DNA of 10,210 bases. Source: Chromatiales bacterium. GTDB taxonomy: Bacteria > Pseudomonadota > Gammaproteobacteria > UBA6429 > Thiohalophilaceae. The position numbers and the translations under genes are program-made. Of the stretch, positions 6,705-10,210 are shown piece by piece. How positions within the stretch are numbered: position 1 is the stretch's first letter; every line of letters starts with the position of its first letter. Below the pieces are notes generated by a model. That model saw nothing but the letters and a program-made list of their open reading frames with translations, had not been told where the DNA came from and ran no database searches. The stretch spans positions 1 through 10,210 of the forward strand of contig JAHEDB010000048.1 of assembly GCA_024641465.1 (NCBI GenBank). Reading direction: 5' to 3'.

Positions 6705-7238
6705 ATGCGGCTTTTATTCATGCGCCACGGCCAGACCAATTACAATCTGCTCGGCCTGTGTAATGGTGACCCGGCACGGGATGTCCACCTGACCGACACC
6801 GGAATACAGCAGGCCATGCAGGCCGCCGAACAGCTCAAGACGCAAAGACTGGATCTGATCCTGGTGTCCGAGCTGCCCCGCACCCGGCAAACCGCCGAGA
6901 TCGTCAACCGCACTCACCAGGCGGAGATCCGCGTGCACCCTGCCATCAATGACATTCGCTCCGGTTGTGAAGACAGACCGGTGGCGGAATACCAGACGGC
7001 GATCGCCGGGGATCGGCTGCGGGGCAAGGTAAATGACGGCGAATCGCTGCTGGAATATAAACAGCGTGTGATGGATTTTTTACTCTGGTTGCAACAGCAA
7101 AGCTGGCCGTGTGTACTGGTCGTGGCGCATGAGGAAACCCTGCGCGTCGTGACCGCCCATTTTGAACACCTGCCGGATGAGGCCATGCCCGACCTGCATT
7201 TTGCTAACTGTCAAATCCTCAGCTACACCGCGCCATGA
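6705..7238 (+). CDS. Histidine phosphatase superfamily protein (phosphoglycerate mutase / alpha-ribazole phosphatase-like)
   Basis: Protein of 177 residues with the RHG signature at 7-9 (FMRHGQTNYN, phospho-acceptor H8), SELPRTRQTA (R59 phosphate ligand), the segment NDGESLLEYKQRVMDFL (about 110-126) and the second catalytic histidine H132 in VVAHEETLR. Where the family usually has the proton donor Glu (LRE..fG.wEG) this protein reads INDIRSGCED, so Asp 83 may take that role. TAGGA lies 4 nt before the ATG. The stop overlaps the start of the CbiM-like gene by 4 nt (ATGA, 7235-7238), so the two are translationally coupled. A link to cobamide metabolism (CobC-like) is suggested by the CbiM-like partner only; the substrate cannot be told from sequence. 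Confidence 0.85.
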   Translation: MRLLFMRHGQTNYNLLGLCNGDPARDVHLTDTGIQQAMQAAEQLKTQRLDLILVSELPRTRQTAEIVNRTHQAEIRVHPAINDIRSGCEDRPVAEYQTAIAGDRLRGKVNDGESLLEYKQRVMDFLLWLQQQSWPCVLVVAHEETLRVVTAHFEHLPDEAMPDLHFANCQILSYTAP

Positions 7239-7900
7239 ACTACCCCTATGGTCTGCTCCCGGATGCATGGCTGTGGACGGCACTGGTACTCTTTAGCCTG
7301 ATATTCCTATATACCTTGCTCACCTGCCCCTGGCGTCAGATCCAGGCCAACAATATCATGCACGCCTATCTGGGTAGTTGCGTCATACTGTTGGTGTTAT
7401 GGAGCGTGCGATCCAATGTCATCCCGGGTCTGGAATATCACTATCTCGGCGCAACCCTGCTAACCCTGATGTTTGGCTGGCGACTGGCCTTTATTGCCCT
7501 GTCCATCGTCCTCGCCGGCATGGTCATCCATGGCAGCAGTGACTGGCAAAGCTACCCACTCAACGCGTTGTTAATGGGCTTGATACCGAGTGTATTGAGT
7601 TATTCCCTGTTCCGACTGGTTGACCGCCATTTACCAAATCACTTTTTTATTTATATTTTTATCAACGCCTTCTTCGGCGCCGCCCTGGCGCTGACCACGA
7701 CGCTGTTGCTGGCCATGCTGATCACGCTGGCGGGCGGGGTCTACAACTGGCAGGCGCTGAGCGGCGATTACCTGCCGTTTGTCCCCCTGATGATTTTTCC
7801 CGAAGGCTTTATCACCGGTTTGCTGATCACGGTTATGGTCGTGATGCGCCCCGAGTGGGTCCATACCTTTGATGACCATCGCTACCTCGACGGCAAATAA
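7235..7900 (+). CDS. CbiM-like energy-coupling-factor permease family membrane protein
   Basis: Protein of 221 residues, mostly hydrophobic, with about six membrane segments. The N-terminus MNYPYGLLPDAWLW matches the M-x-x-P-x-G-x-L start of CbiM/NikM, and HYLGATLLTLMFGWRLAFI (from H69), then LNALLMGLIPSVLS and LPNHFFIYIFINAFFGAALA, match the conserved core. CbiM/NikM proteins are substrate-specific components that carry Co2+ or Ni2+ with the EcfT/EcfA partners. His2, which together with the N-terminal amine binds the metal in those proteins, is Asn here. No CbiN, CbiQ or CbiO gene is next to it; those must be elsewhere or the protein works alone. It is coupled to the histidine phosphatase by ATGA overlap and is followed after 26 nt by the DUF1207-like gene. 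Confidence 0.75.
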   Translation: MNYPYGLLPDAWLWTALVLFSLIFLYTLLTCPWRQIQANNIMHAYLGSCVILLVLWSVRSNVIPGLEYHYLGATLLTLMFGWRLAFIALSIVLAGMVIHGSSDWQSYPLNALLMGLIPSVLSYSLFRLVDRHLPNHFFIYIFINAFFGAALALTTTLLLAMLITLAGGVYNWQALSGDYLPFVPLMIFPEGFITGLLITVMVVMRPEWVHTFDDHRYLDGK

Positions 7901-7914
7901 TCGCCCCAGACGGC

Positions 7915-7920
7915 TATAAT
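7915..7920 (+). promoter_or_regulatory. Perfect -10 hexamer 6 nt before the DUF1207-like start
   Basis: TATAAT stands in the 26-nt gap between the CbiM-like and DUF1207-like genes, with no recognisable -35 or TGn extension. If used, the transcript would begin at or just before the ATG at 7927, giving a leaderless mRNA. Chance occurrence is possible. Confidence 0.3.
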
Positions 7921-7926
7921 TGAATA

Positions 7927-8805
7927 ATGATATGCAACGGTCACAGATTAAGCGGTCTGGTATTTTCACTATACAGTTCTTTATTATGGGCGGAACAACC
8001 TGCAGGTGAGTCGGACAGCACCGCACTAACACAGCTCCATCTGGCCCCTACCGGCCATCTCTACTCACCTTACCTGGCGGATCAAAAACGGGTTACCTTC
8101 GGCATACAACTTTTATACGCCGCTGAGTCTGATATACCCGACACTAAATCCGCCCGCATTGCCCTGCGCATGGGAGGCCGCCTGGAATTGTTTAACTGGC
8201 ATAACCCGAATCACCCGCAACAACAATTACAGGCCAATCTCGAGATTGGTTTTCGCGGCCACTTCGACCTCCAAAACTCACAGGACAATATCGGCTGGGA
8301 TGGCAATTATGGTCTGCTGTTCAGTTATCGCGCCAACCAGACTATCGCCTACCGGTTTGGCCCCTACCACACCTCCAGTCATGTCGGAGACGAATACACC
8401 GAGCGGACCGGCCGACAGCGTATTGGTTATACCCGCGAAGAACTATTGGCCGGCATGCAGATCAATCTAAACCCGCAATGGCAATATTATCTCGAAGGGG
8501 GTTATGGCTATAACATCGATGAGAAGCCCCTGCAAAAACGCAAACGCCTGCAATCCGGCATTCAATACCAACAAACCCAACTTTCAAAACACGAACGGCT
8601 CGGCTGGTATGCCGGGCTGGACCTCTCTTCGTATCAGGAGCGGGAGTGGGCGATCAACCAGGCCCTGCAGATCGGCTTTGCCTTTGCCGCCGCCCCACAC
8701 GTCTGGCGTCTCGCCTTCGATTATTACGACGGCCAGTCGGTGATCGGTGAATTTTTCCAGCACGATGAAAAATATGCCGGTGTCAGCCTTTACCTCGATA
8801 TTTAA
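7927..8805 (+). CDS. DUF1207-like outer-membrane beta-barrel protein
   Basis: Protein of 292 residues. A signal peptide is seen at the start (GHRLSGLVFSLYSSLLWA, cleavage near WA-EQ), which supports ATG 7927 although there is no good Shine-Dalgarno. The mature part is rich in alternating aromatic and polar residues typical of barrels. The YSPYLADQKRVTFG opening, the FGPYHTSSHVGDEY segment (about 139-152), the YYLEGGYGYNID strand and the FDYYDGQSVIGEFFQHDEKYAGVSLYLDI end fit the DUF1207 family of outer-membrane proteins, and the final residue is an aliphatic Ile preceded by Asp. Function is unknown. It lies 26 nt behind the CbiM-like gene and may share its transcript. Confidence 0.75.
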   Translation: MICNGHRLSGLVFSLYSSLLWAEQPAGESDSTALTQLHLAPTGHLYSPYLADQKRVTFGIQLLYAAESDIPDTKSARIALRMGGRLELFNWHNPNHPQQQLQANLEIGFRGHFDLQNSQDNIGWDGNYGLLFSYRANQTIAYRFGPYHTSSHVGDEYTERTGRQRIGYTREELLAGMQINLNPQWQYYLEGGYGYNIDEKPLQKRKRLQSGIQYQQTQLSKHERLGWYAGLDLSSYQEREWAINQALQIGFAFAAAPHVWRLAFDYYDGQSVIGEFFQHDEKYAGVSLYLDI

Positions 8806-8812
8806 TAACGCG

Positions 8813-8878
8813 CTTGCCTGCACCGCGTAGGGCGGTTATGTTGAGCGACTGACATTCATTTTATCCTGCACAGGCAAG
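8813..8878 (+). repeat. Inverted repeat able to mask the ribosome binding site of the NTF2-like gene
   Basis: CTTGCCTG (8813-8820) and CAGGCAAG (8871-8878) are perfectly complementary with a 50-nt loop. The right arm contains the AGG (8872-8874) that is the only Shine-Dalgarno candidate for the ATG at 8884. The long loop makes a stable structure uncertain. Confidence 0.35.
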
Positions 8879-8883
8879 ACCCG

Positions 8884-9300
8884 ATGACCGAAGTTGTTTT
8901 TAGCTGCCCGGAAGATGCTGAAACCGCCTTTTACAAGGCCTTTGAAACGGCTGACCTTGCGGCGATGATGCGGGTCTGGCTCGATGCCGATTACGTGGAG
9001 TGTATCCATCCCATGAGCCACCGGCTGATGGGCATCACCGCCATCCGCGACAGTTGGCGGGATATATTCAAGAACAACACCGATATCGAATTTGAAACCG
9101 TGGAAACCCGCCGCATCAAACACCGTGATATCGCCATCCATGTGGTCAATGAAAACCTGTTGCTCAAGGGCAAGCAACGGGCACAGATCCTCAGCACCAA
9201 TATCTACGAAAAGACGGCGACCGGCTGGCATATGATCCTGCACCATGCCTCACCTGCACCTCAGCAAGTAGAACCCGCGCGCCCTCACACCTTCCACTAG
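8884..9300 (+). CDS. NTF2/SnoaL-like fold protein of unknown function
   Basis: Protein of 138 residues without signal peptide. It opens with a helix (DAETAFYKAFETADLAAMMRVW), continues with DADYVECIHPMSHRLMGITAIRDSWRDIF (about 34-62), typical of small SnoaL-like/DUF4440 nuclear transport factor 2 proteins, and ends in strands up to GWHMILHHASPAP. The usual family pattern W..D..v.ciHP....l.G..aI..sW is clear. Such proteins bind small ligands or act as isomerases; none can be assigned here. The start has an AGG 9 nt upstream. A 78-nt gap separates it from the DUF1207-like gene. Confidence 0.8.
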   Translation: MTEVVFSCPEDAETAFYKAFETADLAAMMRVWLDADYVECIHPMSHRLMGITAIRDSWRDIFKNNTDIEFETVETRRIKHRDIAIHVVNENLLLKGKQRAQILSTNIYEKTATGWHMILHHASPAPQQVEPARPHTFH

Positions 9301-9350
9301 CCCGTCTGCTTCTGCAAAGCTTATTGCCTACTAAAACTCTCGGTTTATAA

Positions 9351-9387
9351 GTGACGCAGTGCGTCACTTTGTGACCCGCTGCGTCAC
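9351..9387. promoter_or_regulatory. Two tandem 17-bp palindromes with a 20-bp period (predicted activator sites)
   Basis: Copy 1 is GTGACGCAGTGCGTCAC (9351-9367), a perfect palindrome around one central base; with flanks it extends to 9349-9369. Copy 2 is GTGACCCGCTGCGTCAC (9371-9387), which differs at three central positions but keeps both outer arms. The exact 20-bp period puts both on the same face of the helix, as for enhancer-type activator sites. They lie about 140-160 bp upstream of the predicted sigma54 transcript start. Copy 1 followed by TTT could also serve as a weak terminator for the NTF2-like gene. The binding protein is unknown. Confidence 0.6.
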
Positions 9388-9409
9388 CTGCATCGTTTCA
9401 CAACATCGA

Positions 9410-9425
9410 CGTGATTCGCATCACG
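9410..9425. promoter_or_regulatory. Crp/Fnr-type palindrome, distal copy
   Basis: CGTGATTCGCATCACG has the CRP/FNR family layout GTGA-N6-TCAC, with perfect outer arms of six bases. Its centre is 65 bp upstream of the proximal copy and about 101 bp before the predicted transcript start. Confidence 0.55.
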
Positions 9426-9474
9426 TCCTGCACCTCGCCATAACTCATTGATCCGTTTGAGATCACACTTTTCC

Positions 9475-9490
9475 CGTGATGTACATCACG
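9475..9490. promoter_or_regulatory. Crp/Fnr-type palindrome, proximal copy
   Basis: CGTGATGTACATCACG is a perfect 16-bp palindrome with GTGAT-N4-ATCAC, the FNR spacing with G instead of T in the first position. It ends 1 bp before the -24 element, so binding there would either block the sigma54 holoenzyme or place an activator beside it. Confidence 0.6.
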
Positions 9491-9491
9491 C

Positions 9492-9508
9492 TTGGCATGC
9501 GAGATGCA
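9492..9508 (+). promoter_or_regulatory. Sigma54-type (-24/-12) promoter
   Basis: TTGGCATG-N4-ATGCA fits the sigma54 consensus TTGGCACG-N4-TTGCA, with the invariant GG at 9494-9495 and GC at 9506-9507 exactly 12 bases apart. Two consensus positions differ (C to T, T to A). The transcript start would be near 9519. Read as sigma70, TTGGCA would be a -35, but nothing like a -10 follows at 16-18 nt. Confidence 0.55.
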
Positions 9509-9534
9509 AAACAGTTCACAGAAAGAACGGTTAG

Positions 9535-9631
9535 GAGTTCTGACAAAGGCAAATCCAACTGAAAAGTCGGATACGCAAAGTCACCGGTCTAACGGGTTAT
9601 TAACCCCATGACAGCGGGACCACCGGAACTC
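9535..9631 (+). promoter_or_regulatory. c-di-GMP-I (GEMM-I) riboswitch aptamer
   Basis: The conserved blocks occur in order: GGCAAATCC (9548-9556), a stem-loop closed by a GAAA tetraloop (9553-9560 with 9565-9572, loop 9561-9564), then ACGCAAAG (9573-9580) and CACCGGTCTAAC (9582-9593). After these come a second stem GGGTT/AACCC (9594-9598 with 9602-9606) and ATGACAGCGGGACCACCGG (9608-9626). This matches the Vibrio Vc2 aptamer block by block, including GCAAA, the tetraloop, CGCAAAG, CCGG and the AGCGGG element whose C (Vc2 C92, here probably 9615) pairs with a guanine of c-di-GMP. P1 is GAGTTC (9535-9540) with GAACTC (9626-9631). The RNA senses c-di-GMP and should control the downstream PagP-like gene. 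Confidence 0.93.
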
Positions 9632-9647
9632 AACAGGTAGCACGCAG

Positions 9648-9690
9648 TACTCCTGACCCCTTTGCCCTCACGGGCAAGACGTAAGGAGTA
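9648..9690 (+). promoter_or_regulatory. Riboswitch expression platform: hairpin that hides the Shine-Dalgarno
   Basis: TACTCCT (9648-9654) pairs perfectly with AGGAGTA (9684-9690), which contains the Shine-Dalgarno of the PagP-like gene. Nested inside is a second stem TTGCCC/GGGCAA (9662-9667 with 9672-9677, loop TCAC). No U-tract follows, so this acts on translation rather than termination. The anti-Shine-Dalgarno strand can instead pair with TTAGGAGT at 9531-9538, which overlaps the 5' arm of aptamer P1. Confidence 0.75.
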
Positions 9691-9695
9691 TAACA

Positions 9696-10210
9696 ATGAG
9701 AATTTATAACGCTTGCACGCTACAAAATCGTCTCCACATCCTCAACACCGGGCTGTTGGCTCTCGCCCTGTATCTGATCGGCAACATAGTTTCTGCACCG
9801 ATTGAAGCCGCCGAACTGGATGGCTCCTATCACATGATCGTGAACGGGCGTTCGTATCACATGGACAAACCCCGCAATGGTTATAAATACAATGAAAACA
9901 ATTATGGCTCAGGCATACAGTACGAATTTGGTCGGCAGTATGGTAGTCAGTGGGTTCCGTTTGTCACAAGCTCGGCCTTCAGTGACTCCTTCAACAATCT
10001 TTCCTACTACGTGGGTGGTGGTGAAACGCGTCGTTACTACATCAAAAACGGCTGGCACATGGACCTCGGCTATGTCGGTTTCATGATGGCCCGTAAAGAT
10101 ATCAATGACTACGCCCCCTTCCCGGGTGTCCTGCCGGTATTTTCGATGGGGACGCGAAATCTCGCCCTCAACGTGACCTATGTTCCACCGGTGAAAGAAG
10201 GCCTTGCCGA
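9696..10210 (+). CDS. PagP-like outer-membrane lipid A acyltransferase candidate (3' partial)
   Basis: The frame is open from ATG 9696 to the window end, 171 residues and unfinished. AGGAGT lies 6 nt upstream. A long signal peptide (hydrophobic LLALALYLIGNIVSA, cleavage near residue 34 or 39) leads to the barrel. Comparison with E. coli PagP from memory: YNENNYGSG (65-73) matches YNERPWGGG, AFSDSFNNL (94-102) matches AFKDSWNKW with the catalytic Asp-Ser pair, and GFMMARKDINDYAPFPGVLPVFSMG (128-152) matches the [21 protein letters not shown] region. NVTYVPP matches QMTYIPG. His 55 (SYHM) can be the catalytic histidine, with a loop about 3 residues shorter. PagP moves palmitate from phospholipid to lipid A in the outer membrane. 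Identity to the family is low, so a non-palmitoyl relative is possible. Confidence 0.75.
   Translation, partial: MRIYNACTLQNRLHILNTGLLALALYLIGNIVSAPIEAAELDGSYHMIVNGRSYHMDKPRNGYKYNENNYGSGIQYEFGRQYGSQWVPFVTSSAFSDSFNNLSYYVGGGETRRYYIKNGWHMDLGYVGFMMARKDINDYAPFPGVLPVFSMGTRNLALNVTYVPPVKEGLA

Larger units (their letters stand above)
9301..9695 (+). other. Gene-free regulatory region before the PagP-like gene
   Basis: No coding frame is credible in these 395 bases. They hold, in order, the tandem palindromes, the two Crp/Fnr-type palindromes, the sigma54-type promoter, the c-di-GMP aptamer and the Shine-Dalgarno hairpin. The first 50 bases (9301-9350) show nothing further. Confidence 0.8.

Noticed and set aside
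8836..9246. 136-codon minus-strand open frame
   Set aside because: Opposite the NTF2-like gene, which has family motifs; no support for the antisense frame.
9349..9370. First 17-bp palindrome as a Rho-independent terminator only
   Set aside because: Only three T residues follow, and a second near-copy at exactly 20 bp argues for protein binding; a minor terminator role is not excluded.
9648..9690. Transcription terminator as the riboswitch expression platform
   Set aside because: No U-tract follows the TTGCCC/GGGCAA stem; the outer arm covers the Shine-Dalgarno, so translational control fits better.
9877..10086. 69-codon plus-strand open frame
   Set aside because: It is out of frame inside the PagP-like gene, which has a strong ribosome binding site, a signal peptide and family motifs.

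Overview
The window looks like chromosomal DNA of a free-living Gammaproteobacterium. The reasons are mixed GC with compact genes, Shine-Dalgarno-type starts, outer-membrane beta-barrel proteins, a YbbN-like thioredoxin, a TlpA-like periplasmic oxidoreductase, a DUF1207-like barrel and a CbiM-type permease. The genus cannot be told from this sequence. I see no rRNA, tRNA, CRISPR array, insertion sequence or prophage gene.

Layout. The left end (2-1042, +) is the C-terminal part of an outer-membrane barrel or usher-like protein carrying an SdrD B-like domain. Convergent to it is a 1084-residue signalling protein (1166-4420, -) with an AmiC-like periplasmic-binding-protein fold and no signal peptide, followed by PAS, a catalytically degenerate GGDEF domain (GGGEF) and a partly degenerate EAL domain. 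Divergent from that lies a stand-alone thioredoxin-fold protein (4557-4916, +). A minus-strand cluster follows: a 47-residue membrane micro-protein (4929-5072), a three-helix membrane protein (5233-5568), an unrecognised 127-residue soluble protein (5580-5963) and a TlpA-like thiol oxidoreductase (6024-6527). Going right on the plus strand are a histidine phosphatase (6705-7238), translationally coupled by ATGA overlap to a CbiM-like permease (7235-7900), then a DUF1207-like outer-membrane protein (7927-8805) and an NTF2/SnoaL-like protein (8884-9300).

The most interesting part is the right end. Between 9301 and 9695 there is a dense regulatory cassette: two 17-bp palindromes in tandem with a 20-bp period, two 16-bp Crp/Fnr-type palindromes, a sigma54-type -24/-12 promoter, and a leader of about 177 nt. 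The leader contains a well-formed c-di-GMP-I (GEMM-I) riboswitch aptamer, followed by a hairpin that hides the Shine-Dalgarno sequence. It controls a PagP-like outer-membrane lipid A acyltransferase candidate (9696 to the window end) that keeps the His/Asp/Ser catalytic pattern. The aptamer closing stem and the anti-Shine-Dalgarno strand share a competing partner, so an OFF-type translational switch can be drawn directly on the sequence. With the c-di-GMP-type sensor protein 5 kb away, the window suggests control of envelope lipid modification by c-di-GMP. The physical link between the two loci is inference only.
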